64,000 nt of DNA from Sphingomonas sp. (GTDB lineage Bacteria > Pseudomonadota > Alphaproteobacteria > Sphingomonadales > Sphingomonadaceae): NCBI GenBank assembly GCA_017418975.1, contig JAFOMG010000017.1, positions 434,001 through 498,000 on the forward strand, written 5' to 3'. Below are positions 43,739 to 52,732 of this stretch, piece after piece (the first letter of the stretch is position 1; each line of letters begins with the position of its first letter). Below the pieces are notes generated by a model. The model saw only the letters and a list, made by a program, of their open reading frames with translations. It searched no databases and was not told the origin of the DNA. The position numbers were made by a program, and so were the translations under genes.

Positions 43739-45541
43739 TCACGCGGCCCGGAACAGCTCCGGATCGAGCGCCATCACCGTCTCGCTGCCCGCTTCGATCT
43801 TGCGGCGCAGGCCGCTGGCGTCCGGAAGGAAGCGCTCGGCATAGAAGCGCGCGGTGACCAGCTTGGCCTCGTAGAAGCCGGTGTCGCCACCGCCGGCGGC
43901 CAGCGCGGCCGTGGCGGCCCGGGCCATGCGCAGCCACATCAGGCCCAGCGCCACCGTGCCGGTGAGCTGCATGTACGGATAGGCGCCGGCGCCCACGTCA
44001 TTGGGGTTCTTGAAGCCGTTCTGGGCGAGCCACATGGTCGCGCCCTGGAGATGGCCCAGCGCCTTTTCCAGGCCCTCCGCCAGCGCGGCGAGCTTCTCGT
44101 CGCCCTTGGCCGCGGCCGCTTCCTCGGCGACCAGCTTGAAAAAGGCCTGGACGGCGCGGCCGCCGTTCATGGCGAGCTTGCGGCCCACCAGGTCCATCGC
44201 CTGCACGCCGTTGGTGCCCTCGTAGATCATCGAGATGCGGGCATCGCGGACATATTGCTCCATGCCCCATTCGGCGATGTAGCCATGGCCGCCATAGACC
44301 TGCTGGCTGTCGGTCGCGACCTTGTAGCCGATATCGGTGCCGACGCCCTTGATCACCGGCGTCAGCAGGCCGACCAGATCGGCGGCGAGCTGGCGCTCCT
44401 CCTCGGTAGCCGCGGCATGCTCGAGATCGACCTGGAGCGCGCCCCACAGGCAGAGTGCCCGCAGCGCCTCGGTCTGCGCCTTGGCTTCCATCAGCATGCG
44501 GCGCACGTCCGGATGGACGAACAGCGTGTCGGCCTTTTCGTTCGGCTCCTGCGGACCGGTGAGCGCGCGGCCCTGGCGGCGGTCATGCGCATACTGGACG
44601 GCGTTCTGGAGGGCGACTTCGCCCACGCCCAGGCCCTGCAGGCCCACGCCGAGCCGCGCGGCGTTCATCATGATGAACATCGCGGCAAGGCCCTTCATCT
44701 CCTCGCCGACCAGCCAGCCCGTGGCGCCGTCATAGTTCATCACGCAGGTCGAATTGGCGTGGATGCCCATCTTGTGCTCGATCGAGCCGCACGAGACGGC
44801 GTTGCGCGCGCCGAGCGAGCCGTCGTCATTGACCAGGAACTTGGGGACCACGAACAGCGAGATGCCCTTGCTGCTCTCCGGCGCGCCCGGCGTCTTGGCG
44901 AGGACGAGGTGGATGATGTTCTCGGTCAGGTCATGCTCGCCCGACGAGATGAAGATCTTGGTGCCGGTGATGTCGTAGCTGCCATCGGCGTTCGGCTCGG
45001 CGCGGGTGCGGATCAGGCCGAGATCGGTGCCGCACTGCGGCTCGGTGAGGTTCATCGTGCCGCCCCAGGTGCCCGCGACCATCTTGGGGACGTATTTCTC
45101 CTGCTGCTCGGGCGAGCCCTTGACCAGCAGCGCGGCGACCGCGCCATGGGTGAGCCCCGGATACATGGCGAACGCCATGTTCGAGGAGATCATGAACTCC
45201 TGAAAGGCCGTGGAGATGACGTGCGGCATCCCCTGCCCGCCAAACGCCTCGGGAAAGCTGAGCGTGCCCCAGCCGCTCTCGACGAACTGGGCATAGGCCG
45301 CCTTGTAGCCGTCCGGCGTGGTGACGCTGCCGTCGTCATGGCGGGTGCAGCCCTGCTGGTCGCCCGAATGGTTGAGCGGGAACAGCACTTCGGCGACGAA
45401 CTGGCCGCCCTGTTCGAGCACCGCGTCGACCGTGTCCGGCGTCGCGTTCTCGAAGCCCGGAAGATTGGCGTAGCGATCGAGGCCGATCACCTGCTCGAGG
45501 ATGAAGCGCGTGTCGCGCACCGGCGGAGTATATTGGGGCAT
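43739..45541 (-). CDS. Acyl-CoA dehydrogenase, long form with C-terminal domain (DmdC-like)
   Basis: 600 residues from the ATG at 45541, with GAGGAAC before it. The N-terminal extension [20 protein letters not shown] is typical of the long acyl-CoA dehydrogenases annotated as 3-methylmercaptopropionyl-CoA dehydrogenase-like. Core: [52 protein letters not shown] and the base-bearing [19 protein letters not shown]-terminal helical extension follows. It oxidises an acyl-CoA with FAD. DMSP-type substrate is not proven; medium or branched chains are possible. Operon with the MerR regulator 17 bases upstream. Confidence 0.93.
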   Translation of the reverse strand: MPQYTPPVRDTRFILEQVIGLDRYANLPGFENATPDTVDAVLEQGGQFVAEVLFPLNHSGDQQGCTRHDDGSVTTPDGYKAAYAQFVESGWGTLSFPEAFGGQGMPHVISTAFQEFMISSNMAFAMYPGLTHGAVAALLVKGSPEQQEKYVPKMVAGTWGGTMNLTEPQCGTDLGLIRTRAEPNADGSYDITGTKIFISSGEHDLTENIIHLVLAKTPGAPESSKGISLFVVPKFLVNDDGSLGARNAVSCGSIEHKMGIHANSTCVMNYDGATGWLVGEEMKGLAAMFIMMNAARLGVGLQGLGVGEVALQNAVQYAHDRRQGRALTGPQEPNEKADTLFVHPDVRRMLMEAKAQTEALRALCLWGALQVDLEHAAATEEERQLAADLVGLLTPVIKGVGTDIGYKVATDSQQVYGGHGYIAEWGMEQYVRDARISMIYEGTNGVQAMDLVGRKLAMNGGRAVQAFFKLVAEEAAAAKGDEKLAALAEGLEKALGHLQGATMWLAQNGFKNPNDVGAGAYPYMQLTGTVALGLMWLRMARAATAALAAGGGDTGFYEAKLVTARFYAERFLPDASGLRRKIEAGSETVMALDPELFRAA

Positions 45542-45558
45542 TTCAGGTTCCTCGGGGG

Positions 45559-45984
45559 CTAGTCGCTGCTTTTGAGCAGCTCGACGAATTGCTGGAGCTC
45601 GGCGATGTGCGCGTCGATGTCGCGCTTCTGGTTCTCGAGCAGGCCGATCCGCTCGAGGCAGCGCTCGAGCGTGACCTGCTTCTGGGTGCTGCGGCCGTCG
45701 CCGACATCGTAGAGGTCGATCATCTCGCGGATCTCGGCCAGGCTGAAGCCGACGCGCTTGCCGCGCAGGATCCAGGCGAGCCGGGCGCGGTCGCGGTGCG
45801 AATAGATGCGGGTGGTGCCGCGGCGCTCGGGGCCGATCAGCCCCTCGTCCTCGTAGAAACGCAGCGCCCGCGGGGTGACCGAGAATTCGGCGCACAGGTC
45901 CGAAATGGTGAAGGATTCGCGGTCCGGACGCGATTCGATCGGCGCCAGGGCCTCGAGCGGAAAGGCTGGTGCGTTCATGGGCAT
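45559..45984 (-). CDS. MerR-family regulator (LiuR-like)
   Basis: 141 residues. MerR helix-turn-helix with wing ([40 protein letters not shown]), then a dimerisation coiled coil. It lacks the cysteine metal-binding loop of MerR/CueR. The type is found beside fatty-acid or branched-chain-amino-acid degradation genes. It leads an operon with the acyl-CoA dehydrogenase 17 bases downstream and a dyad operator of the expected style stands in front. The ATG at 45984 has GGGAAGG eight bases upstream; another ATG is at 45978. Confidence 0.9.
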   Translation of the reverse strand: MPMNAPAFPLEALAPIESRPDRESFTISDLCAEFSVTPRALRFYEDEGLIGPERRGTTRIYSHRDRARLAWILRGKRVGFSLAEIREMIDLYDVGDGRSTQKQVTLERCLERIGLLENQKRDIDAHIAELQQFVELLKSSD

Positions 45985-45986
45985 GG

Positions 45987-46015
45987 AAATTACCTTCCCT
46001 TTACGTGAACGTCAA
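45987..46015 (-). promoter_or_regulatory. MerR-type operator/promoter of the merR-acyl-CoA dehydrogenase operon
   Basis: TTGACGTTCACGTAAA on the minus strand (46015-46000) is a dyad of TT-ACGT and ACGT-AA halves, 12 of 16 positions symmetric. The first half doubles as a minus-35 box TTGACG (46015-46010), followed after 17 bases by TAATTT (45992-45987). Known LiuR sites have the same TTnACGT..ACGTnAA style (from memory). Transcription from this promoter would begin near 45980, so the mRNA may have almost no leader and use the ATG at 45978. Confidence 0.6.
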
Positions 46016-46278
46016 CTCTTCGGGCGCCGAAAAGTCGCGAAAGTACCGACCCCATCGCGCGCGGCTCCCCTCGCCCCCGTTCGGCGCCCGCGACGGCGCG
46101 CCGCCCGCAAGGGGCGTGACATGGCCTATGTTCGCGCATCGACATGACGCGAGTGTTTCAGGGGAAATCCAACATTGGAAGCGGCGGGGAAATGCCGGCT
46201 GCCCTCGGGTATGAGCCGGATTGGCGGACGCCTGTTCCTCCATCGGCATCGCTGCTCTCCACGGTCACCCCTGCCCGC

Positions 46279-46505
46279 GCGAACTCTCCTGTCGTCCCTG
46301 CATATTCTCCGCCGTCACGCCCGCGAAGGCGGGGATCCAGGGCCAGGAGCAAGGACGCGAAGCTCGCCTTGCCGTATCCGGCAAGCCCAAGCGCGATTGC
46401 TTCGATTGTCCCGCGCTACCCTGGATCCCCGCCTTCGCGGGGATGACGGGAGAGTTCGCGGGGATGACAGTGGAGAATATACGGGGGAGAGTTCGCGGGG
46501 ACGAC
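46279..46505. repeat. Dispersed inverted-repeat element, family 2, copy 1
   Basis: The 559-bp stretch from 46016 to 46574 has no supported gene. Within it, CATATTCTCC (46301-46310) faces GGAGAATAT (46472-46480), and CCGCGAAGGCGGGGATCCAGGG faces its near reverse complement around 46423-46446. Flanking GCGAACTCTCC and GGAGAGTTCGC extend the palindrome. The core between the arms (about 46345-46420) matches the reverse complement of the core at 52733-52905. It is therefore one family in two orientations. No transposase is seen. The first 260 bases of the gap show no clear signal. Confidence 0.8.
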
Positions 46506-46574
46506 CATGGTAGAATATGCCGGAACACCGAGACGCCAGGACGCCGGGACGGCGGTGGGGAACAAAGCCCCGCC

Positions 46575-47081
46575 CTAGCCTCCTCCGCAGAGCCTGCGCC
46601 CATTGGCGTCGCGCATCGCCGAGGCCTCGGCGGCCGACTCGCTCAGCCGGACGACTTCCAGGCCGGCATAGGAGGCGCGCTTGGCGCAGTACCGGTTGCA
46701 GCCATCGGGCAGCGCGCCGGGAAAGGCGATCTTGTCGCCATCATATTTCGCGTCGAACGAGCAGCTGCCATCCTCGCCCAGCTCGACATGGAGCGACTCC
46801 CCCACCCGGCTCGCCCGGCCCGAGCCGCTGCAGGTGATGCGGTCGCCATAATCGACGAACGCGCCGATCCGATAGCCGAGCTGCTCGTCGGGAACGATGC
46901 AGATGCGATCGGTGTCGCGGGCATAGAGGCCGGCGATATCGGCATCGGCGGGGTTGCGGATCAGGCCGCGCTCGATCGCGGCCTTTTCCAGGTCCTGGGG
47001 AGGCTGGGCCTTGTCGGCCTGCTTGGTGCCGCCCGAACAGGCGGCCAGGAGCAGCATGAGGAGCAGCCCGGCGCGCTTCAC
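46575..47081 (-). CDS. Small lipoprotein of unknown function
   Basis: 168 residues from a GTG at 47081 that overlaps the hisI stop (GTGA). Lipoprotein signal [15 protein letters not shown] with the lipobox cysteine at about residue 15. The mature chain has several further cysteines ([44 protein letters not shown]), so a disulfide-linked envelope protein is likely. No family recognised. The GTG overlap points to coupled translation with hisI. Confidence 0.75.
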   Translation of the reverse strand: MKRAGLLLMLLLAACSGGTKQADKAQPPQDLEKAAIERGLIRNPADADIAGLYARDTDRICIVPDEQLGYRIGAFVDYGDRITCSGSGRASRVGESLHVELGEDGSCSFDAKYDGDKIAFPGALPDGCNRYCAKRASYAGLEVVRLSESAAEASAMRDANGRRLCGGG

Positions 47082-47434
47082 TTCCGGACCAGCTTTCCGC
47101 CCTCGATCACGCGATAGAAGCAGCTCGGCGCGCCGGTGTGGCAGGCCGGCCCCTGCGGCTCGACCTTGAGCCAGACGCAATCCTGGTCGCAATCGATGCG
47201 GGCCTCGACCAGCTTGAGGACATGGCCCGAAGTCTCGCCCTTCTTCCAGAGTCGGCCCCGGCTGCGCGACCAGAAGGTCGCCTCGCCGGTGTCGAGCGTG
47301 GCCTGAAGCGCCTCGGCGTTCATGTGCGCGACCATCAGCACCGAACCGTCGGGCGCGGTGCAGACGGCGGTGATCAGGCCGGCGGCGTCATATTTCGGGT
47401 CGAGCAGGGCGCCCGTTTCGCGATTGGTGTCCAC
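47078..47434 (-). CDS. hisI: Phosphoribosyl-AMP cyclohydrolase
   Basis: 118 residues, the stand-alone HisI of histidine biosynthesis, which opens the purine ring of phosphoribosyl-AMP. Zinc cysteines Cys82, Cys98 and Cys105 are in [11 protein letters not shown] and [11 protein letters not shown]; Asp81, Asp83 and Asp85 form the magnesium site; [20 protein letters not shown] and [17 protein letters not shown] are typical. It is separate from HisE (HisIE fusion is absent), as usual for alphaproteobacteria. The rest of the his genes are not here. Confidence 0.97.
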   Translation of the reverse strand: MDTNRETGALLDPKYDAAGLITAVCTAPDGSVLMVAHMNAEALQATLDTGEATFWSRSRGRLWKKGETSGHVLKLVEARIDCDQDCVWLKVEPQGPACHTGAPSCFYRVIEGGKLVRK

Positions 47435-47455
47435 CGGAACGTTCTAGCCCAACTC

Positions 47456-47540
47456 GTCACCCCGGCGAAAGCCGGGGCCTCATGCGCTGGCGCTTGCGGC
47501 CTGGGATCCCGCCCCGGATCCATTCCGGGCCGCCGGGATG
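47456..47540. repeat. REP-like palindromes between hisI and the Rho-N-like gene
   Basis: CCCCGGC-GAAA-GCCGGGG at 47460-47477 has the same core and GAAA loop as the palindrome at 4611-4626. A second arm set (GATCCCGCCCCGGATC, CCGGGCCGCCGGGATGACG) follows to 47540. These resemble the short REP units at 6076-6091 and 13737-13753. They fill the 110-bp gap. Confidence 0.65.
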
Positions 47541-47544
47541 ACGA

Positions 47545-47799
47545 TCACTTATGATCCCGGATCGCCTTCACCAGCGCGTCCTTGTCCATTTCCGAGCGGC
47601 CCGCGATGCCGATCTTCCTCGCCTCGTCGTAGAGCTGCGCCTTCGAGCGGCTCTCCAGCGTTCCGCCGGGATGGTCGAGCGTCCCCGCCGCCTGGGCGTT
47701 GGCGATTCGCGCCGCCTTTTCCTTCGAGGCGCCTTCGTCGCGGAGTTTCTCGTAGAGTTCGCCGTTCTTTATCTGCGGTCCGTGGTCGTGCCCGGGCAT
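47545..47799 (-). CDS. Small Rho-N/SAP-like domain protein
   Basis: 84 residues from the ATG at 47799 with GGAGACG before it. MPGHDHGPQIKNGELYEKLR opens; the middle reads DEGASKEKAARIANAQAAGT; the C-terminus SKAQLYDEARKIGIAGRSEM with DKDALVKAIRDHK is a Rho termination factor N-terminal (SAP-like) helix-turn-helix motif. Similar small proteins are annotated as Rho termination factor in many proteobacteria; a nucleic acid or membrane role is not established. Divergent from purF, 131 bases between. Confidence 0.8.
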   Translation of the reverse strand: MPGHDHGPQIKNGELYEKLRDEGASKEKAARIANAQAAGTLDHPGGTLESRSKAQLYDEARKIGIAGRSEMDKDALVKAIRDHK

Positions 47800-47930
47800 G
47801 GATCGTCTCCTTCTGCCCTGAAAAACCAACGAAAAAGCCAGCAAGTTCATTTCTTTGTGACAGACCGGCGACAAACCGCGCCGAAGCGCCTATATGCCCG
47901 CTCGACAGTTCCCAACCCCCTCGAGGGCTG

Positions 47931-49391
47931 ATGCTTACCACGAACCCGTTCGATGACGACAAGCTGCGCGAAGAGTGCGGCATTTTCGGCGTATCCGGTA
48001 TGGACGGCGCCGCCGCCGCGGTCGCGCTCGGCCTGCACGCGCTGCAGCACCGCGGCCAGGAGGCGGCGGGCATCACCAGCTTCGATGGCCACCAGTTCCA
48101 TACGCACCGCGCGATGGGGCATGTCGCGGGCAATTTCGACCGCGACGAAGTGATCCGCGCGCTGCACGGCAATGTCGCCTGCGGCCATGTCCGCTATTCG
48201 ACCACGGGGGAGACCGCGCTGCGCAACGTGCAGCCGCTCTATGCCGAGCTGGCGAGCGGCGGCTTCGCGATCGCGCACAACGGCAATATCTCGAACGCGA
48301 TGCGCCTGCGCCGCGACCTGATCCGCCGCGGCGCGATCTTCCAGTCGACCTCGGACACCGAGGTGATCATCCACCTCGTCGCCACTTCGCAGTTCCGCAC
48401 GCTGATCGATCGCTTCATCGACGCGCTCAAGCAGGTCGAGGGCGCCTATTCGCTGATCGTGATGACGCCCGAGGGCATGATCGCCTGCCGCGATCCGCTC
48501 GGCATCCGCCCGCTGGTGATGGGCAAGCTCGACGATACGATCGTGTTCGCGTCGGAAACGGTGGCGCTGGACGTGGTCGGCGCCGACTATGTCCGCGACG
48601 TGGAGCCCGGCGAGCTGGTGATCGTCAAGGGCGGCGAGATCAGCTCGCACAAGCCGTTCGCGCCGGTGGGGCCGCGGCCCTGCATCTTCGAATATGTCTA
48701 TTTCTCGCGCCCCGATTCGATCAGCGACAACCGCTCGGTCTATTCGGTGCGCAAGGCGATCGGCGCGCAGCTGGCGGTCGAGGCACCGGTGGAGGCCGAT
48801 CTGGTCGTCCCCGTCCCCGATTCGGGCGTGCCGGCGGCGATCGGCTATGCCCAGCAGAGCGGCATCCCGTTCGAGCTCGGCATCATCCGCTCGCACTATG
48901 TCGGCCGCACCTTCATCCAGCCGGGCGACAAGGTCCGCCACCTGGGCGTGAAGCTCAAGCACAACGCCAATCGCGAGCTGATCAAGGGCAAGCGCGTGGT
49001 GCTGATCGACGATTCGATCGTGCGCGGCACCACTTCGCTGAAGATCGTGCAGATGATGCGCGAGGCCGGCGCGGCCGAGGTGCACATGCGCATCGCCTCG
49101 CCGCCGACGCGGCATTCGTGCTTCTACGGCGTCGATACGCCGGAACGGGCCAAGCTGCTCGCCGCCAAGCTGGACGTGGGCGGGATGACCGACTTCATCC
49201 ATGCCGACAGCCTGGCCTTCATCTCGATCGACGGCTTGTACAAGGCGCTGGGCGAGGCGCACCGCGCGGACATCCATCCGAAATATTGCGATGCCTGCTT
49301 CACCGGCGAATATCCGACCACGCTGACCGACCAGGACGAGAACGGCCCGCCGGCCGACCAGTTCGCGCTGCTCCACGAGCGGGTGGGCTGA
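47931..49391 (+). CDS. purF: Amidophosphoribosyltransferase
   Basis: 486 residues from the ATG at 47931 (MLTTNPFDDDKLREECGIFG); the open frame extends upstream but the family begins here. First committed step of purine synthesis: glutamine amide is moved to PRPP. The N-terminal nucleophile is Cys16 after a short propeptide ending in Glu-Glu. The C-terminal half has the PRPP-binding VVLIDDSIVRGTTS and DTPERAKLLAA; cysteines near the C-terminus (YCDACFTGEYPT) are typical of the group. Followed by an SDR gene 7 bases later. Confidence 0.98.
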   Translation: MLTTNPFDDDKLREECGIFGVSGMDGAAAAVALGLHALQHRGQEAAGITSFDGHQFHTHRAMGHVAGNFDRDEVIRALHGNVACGHVRYSTTGETALRNVQPLYAELASGGFAIAHNGNISNAMRLRRDLIRRGAIFQSTSDTEVIIHLVATSQFRTLIDRFIDALKQVEGAYSLIVMTPEGMIACRDPLGIRPLVMGKLDDTIVFASETVALDVVGADYVRDVEPGELVIVKGGEISSHKPFAPVGPRPCIFEYVYFSRPDSISDNRSVYSVRKAIGAQLAVEAPVEADLVVPVPDSGVPAAIGYAQQSGIPFELGIIRSHYVGRTFIQPGDKVRHLGVKLKHNANRELIKGKRVVLIDDSIVRGTTSLKIVQMMREAGAAEVHMRIASPPTRHSCFYGVDTPERAKLLAAKLDVGGMTDFIHADSLAFISIDGLYKALGEAHRADIHPKYCDACFTGEYPTTLTDQDENGPPADQFALLHERVG

Positions 49392-49398
49392 TCCAGGC

Positions 49399-50112
49399 AT
49401 GCGCGAGGGGGCATTTTCCGGGCGCACGGCGCTCGTCACCGGCGCGAGCCGCGGCATCGGCGCGGCGACGGCGCTGGAGCTGGCCAGGCAGGGCGCGCAT
49501 GTGATCCTGACTGCGCGCACCGCGGGCGGGCTCGAGGAAGTCGAGGAGGCGATCTTCGCGGCCGGTGGCTCGGCGACGATCGCGCCGCTGGACCTGACCG
49601 AGAATGACGGCATCGCCCGCCTTGCCGAGGCGATCTCCGGGCGCTGGGCGGCACTGGACCTGCTCGTGCTCAACGCAGCGACGCTCGGCACGCTGAGCGC
49701 GGTGCCGGCGATCGACTTCAAGGAATTCGCCAAGGTGCTGACGCTCAACGTCACTGCCCAGGCGGCGATGCTCGCGGCGTTCGATCCCATGCTCAAGGCA
49801 TCGGACGGTGCGCGCGTGATCGGCGTCTCCTCGAGCGTGGGCCGCACGGCGCGGGCCTATTGGGGCGTCTATGGCGCGTCCAAGGCGGCGTTCGAGAATC
49901 TGCTGCTCACCTATGGCGAGGAAGTCGCGCATATCAGCAAGGTGCGCGTCGGCATCGTCGATCCGGGCGCGACCCGCACCAGGATGCGCGCCCGCGCCTT
50001 TCCCGGCGAGGATCCGGCGACGGTGAAGGCGCCCGAGGCCGTCGCCGCGCGGATCGCGGCGCTGGCGGTCTCCGGCTTCGAGACCGGGCATTTCGAGCGG
50101 GTCGAGGGCTAG
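49399..50112 (+). CDS. Short-chain dehydrogenase/reductase
   Basis: 237 residues with the cofactor loop TGASRGIG (14-21), LNAAT in place of NNAG, the active-site serine in IGVSSSVG, and YGASK supplying Tyr and Lys. NAD(P)H reductase of the SDR superfamily; the substrate is not known. It is 7 bases behind purF on the same strand, an arrangement of co-transcription seen in related genomes without an obvious biochemical link. Its stop overlaps the end of a possible RelE remnant on the other strand. Confidence 0.92.
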   Translation: MREGAFSGRTALVTGASRGIGAATALELARQGAHVILTARTAGGLEEVEEAIFAAGGSATIAPLDLTENDGIARLAEAISGRWAALDLLVLNAATLGTLSAVPAIDFKEFAKVLTLNVTAQAAMLAAFDPMLKASDGARVIGVSSSVGRTARAYWGVYGASKAAFENLLLTYGEEVAHISKVRVGIVDPGATRTRMRARAFPGEDPATVKAPEAVAARIAALAVSGFETGHFERVEG

Positions 50113-50225
50113 CGCGCGGCGAGCAGCCGGTGGCGGAGCAGCCCGCGCATGTCGCGGCGCCCGTCGGCGATGAGCAAGACGAAAACCGCATTGTCGAGCA
50201 CCCGATAGCCGAGACGATATGATCC
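50109..50225 (-). pseudogene. Possible remnant of a RelE/ParE-type toxin gene
   Basis: Minus-strand residues GSYRLGYRVLDNAVFVLLIA and DGRRDMRGLL resemble the C-terminal beta strands of RelE/ParE toxins (YRL.YRV.D..V.VL.I.DGRRD). Nothing of the N-terminal half precedes it; the frame upstream runs straight into the end of the beta-lactamase-like gene. No antitoxin gene is near. If real, it is a decayed fragment; chance similarity cannot be excluded. Confidence 0.35.
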
Positions 50226-50247
50226 TGCCCGAGGCCGCCCGCAACGC

Positions 50248-51429
50248 CTATTTCGCCGCCGCCTCGAACAGGCGGTCGAGAAATGCCGTGCGCGCCTTGC
50301 CATAGGCGTCGTCCGAGGCCTTGGGTGCGGCGGCCGAGACGGCGATCACCACCTTCGACTTCGGATCGATGCGGATCGTCTGGCCGAAAATGCCCTGGGC
50401 GCCGAAGCGGCCCTCCGGATAGGTCCACCATTGATAGCCATAGCCGCGGCCCGGCACGCCGATATCGGCATGGGCGGCGGTCGACTGGCGATACCAGCCG
50501 GCGGGCACGGCGCCCTTCCCGCCCTCGAGCACGAACTGGCCCATCCGGGCATAGTCGCGCAACGACACCGAGAGGCAGCAGCCGCTGACTTCGTGGCCGG
50601 ACGGATCGACCATCCAGAACGCGTCCTGCTCCATGCCATAGGGCTTCCAGATCTTCTCGCTGAGATAGGTGGCGAGCGGCTTCCCGGTGGCGCGCATCAC
50701 CAGCACGCCGATCAGATTGGTCTCGCCGGTCTTGTAGACCCATTTGCTGCCGGGCGCGAACTCGCGCGGGAGCTTCTTCATGTAATAGACGGTGGGATCC
50801 TCCCCCGCCGGCACCGGCTCGAGGAACATCCGGGCCACGTCGGACTTCGCGTCCGTATAATCCTCGTTCCACTTGACGCCCGACGTCATGGTGAGGAGCT
50901 GCGCGATCGTCACCCCGTCATAGCCGCTGCCGGCCAGCTCGGGGATATATTGGGTCACCGGCTCGTCGACCGACTTGATGAAGCCGTCCCCGATCGCGGC
51001 GCCGACCAGCGACGACGTGAAGGACTTGGCGACCGAGAAGCTGGTCCAGCGCCCCTGCCGCGAATAGCCGCGGGCATAGCGCTCGAGCACGATCTTGCCG
51101 TCCTTGAGCACGATCAGCCCGGCGACATTCTGCTGGGCGATGAACGCGTCGATATCGGCATCGGGAAAGGCCAGCGGCTTGCCGGCGGGCAGCGGATGGA
51201 CCTTGCCGCCGGCCTGGACGACATGGCCGGGAAAGAGCTTCTCCATGTGCGGGAAATTCTGGTCGCGCTGGGCCTGGCTCCAGAACAGCACTTCGGCGCC
51301 CACCTTGCGCAGCCCGGAATTGTCGCCCGGCTGCATCTGCACCTCGGGCGAGGCGACCGCCTGCGCCATCGCGCCCTGCCCCGCGAACGCCCCGAGCGCC
51401 AGCGCGCCCGCCAGAAGCCAGTTCTTCAT
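50248..51429 (-). CDS. Exported serine beta-lactamase-like hydrolase (class C fold)
   Basis: 393 residues from the ATG at 51429 with GGAGGAGGGG just before. Signal peptide ends AMA-QA near 23. The catalytic Ser132-x-x-Lys135 is in SFSVAKSF and the YxN motif is in VYKTGETN; TGETNL and the late GRGYGYQWW region match esterase/6-aminohexanoate-dimer-hydrolase-like members more than true AmpC. A periplasmic esterase or amidase activity is most likely. Its ATG overlaps the TGA of the CFA-type gene (ATGA), so the two are co-translated. Confidence 0.9.
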   Translation of the reverse strand: MKNWLLAGALALGAFAGQGAMAQAVASPEVQMQPGDNSGLRKVGAEVLFWSQAQRDQNFPHMEKLFPGHVVQAGGKVHPLPAGKPLAFPDADIDAFIAQQNVAGLIVLKDGKIVLERYARGYSRQGRWTSFSVAKSFTSSLVGAAIGDGFIKSVDEPVTQYIPELAGSGYDGVTIAQLLTMTSGVKWNEDYTDAKSDVARMFLEPVPAGEDPTVYYMKKLPREFAPGSKWVYKTGETNLIGVLVMRATGKPLATYLSEKIWKPYGMEQDAFWMVDPSGHEVSGCCLSVSLRDYARMGQFVLEGGKGAVPAGWYRQSTAAHADIGVPGRGYGYQWWTYPEGRFGAQGIFGQTIRIDPKSKVVIAVSAAAPKASDDAYGKARTAFLDRLFEAAAK

Positions 51430-52667
51430 ACCCCCTCCTCCTTCACCAAGGTGAGCTGGACGACGTCGATCCCGCCGCCTCTGAACCCACCTTCGCAATA
51501 CATGAGATAATAACGCCACAAATTTATGAATTTGCTATCGAATTTACTCGGAAGCTCACCCGATTCCACCACCGTGTCGAATGTTTCGCGCCAGCGCCGC
51601 AGCGTCTCGGCATAGTCGGCGCCGAAGCTGGTGCGGTCGCGCCAGGACAGGCCCCGGGCCTCGGCGAGCGCGCGCAGCCGCGCTTCCGAGAGCAGCATGC
51701 CGCCGGGGAAGACATAGGCCTGGATGAAATCGACGTTCGCGGCATAGTCCTCGAAGAACGCGTCGTCGAAGGTGATGATCTGCAGCGCCGCGCGGCCGCC
51801 CGGCTTCAGCGCCCCGGCGATCGCGTCCAGATAGGCCGGCCAATATTCCCGCCCCACCGCTTCGGCCATCTCGATGCTGGCGACCGCGTCATAGCGTCCC
51901 GTGACGTCGCGATAATCAGTGAGCGTGAAGCGCGCGCCCTGCGGGACGCGCGCCTCGGCCCAGGCCCTTTGCTCGGTCGACAGGGTGATGCCATGGACCC
52001 TGCGCCCCTCGCGCACCGCCAGCTCCGCGAAACTGCCCCAGCCGCAGCCGATCTCGAGGATCTCGTCGCCCGGGCGCGTGGCCGTGCGGGCGAGGATGGC
52101 GGCGAGCTTCTCCTGCTGGGCCTCCTCCAGCGACTGGCCGGGCGCGGTGAACCGCGCGCTCGAATAGGTCATGCCCGGATCGAGCCAGAGCCGGTAGAAA
52201 TCGTTGCCCAGGTCATAGTGGAAATGGATGTTCCGCCGTGAGCCGTTGCGATCGTTGCGCCGCATCGCGTGGATCAGGCGCTTGATGCGCAGCGAGGGGC
52301 CGGTTGCCCGGGCCTGGCGGGCCAGCTCGGCCCGATTGCGGCCGAACAGCGCGAAGAGCGCCACCGGATCCGGGCTTGCCCATTCGCCAAGGGCCCAGGC
52401 CCGGTACCAGCCGATCGAGCCGCCGAGCGCGAGCCGGAGCAGCGCGCGCCAGCTGCGCAGGTCGACGATCGCGGCGGGTCCGGCTTCCCGGCCGCCGAGC
52501 AGGCGCGTGGCGCCGTCGGGCAGGCGAAGCGACAGGCTGCCGCCGGCGATGCCGGCATCGATCCTGTCCAGCTGGCGGCGGAAGAGAGGCGCGAGCGCTC
52601 GCGAGAACCACCCTCCCCTTCGCGGTGCGGGGTCGTTCGATGGGGGCTGGCTCAGTGGCGCATGCAT
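51426..52667 (-). CDS. Cyclopropane-fatty-acyl-phospholipid synthase family methyltransferase
   Basis: 413 residues from the ATG at 52667. N-terminal lipid-binding helices, then HFHYDLGNDFYRLWLDPGMT, the SAM site EILEIGCGWGSFAELAVREG, YDAVASIEMAEAVGREYW and the C-terminal FINLWRYYLMYCEGGFRGG region of the CFA synthase family. It adds a methylene from SAM to unsaturated acyl chains of membrane phospholipids, usually in stationary phase or stress. The last part (51485-51560) is AT-rich in codon choice. Coupled to a serine hydrolase by an ATGA overlap. Confidence 0.93.
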   Translation of the reverse strand: MHAPLSQPPSNDPAPRRGGWFSRALAPLFRRQLDRIDAGIAGGSLSLRLPDGATRLLGGREAGPAAIVDLRSWRALLRLALGGSIGWYRAWALGEWASPDPVALFALFGRNRAELARQARATGPSLRIKRLIHAMRRNDRNGSRRNIHFHYDLGNDFYRLWLDPGMTYSSARFTAPGQSLEEAQQEKLAAILARTATRPGDEILEIGCGWGSFAELAVREGRRVHGITLSTEQRAWAEARVPQGARFTLTDYRDVTGRYDAVASIEMAEAVGREYWPAYLDAIAGALKPGGRAALQIITFDDAFFEDYAANVDFIQAYVFPGGMLLSEARLRALAEARGLSWRDRTSFGADYAETLRRWRETFDTVVESGELPSKFDSKFINLWRYYLMYCEGGFRGGGIDVVQLTLVKEEGV

Positions 52668-52732
52668 CGTGAAGCGCACAATGCACGCGCCGGTGAGTCG
52701 GGCAAGCCCAAGCTCGGTGCAGGTTGGAGACT

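Noticed and set aside
43607..45562. 651-residue plus-strand frame opposite the acyl-CoA dehydrogenase
   Set aside because: Low-complexity antisense translation of a clear acyl-CoA dehydrogenase gene; no start context or family.
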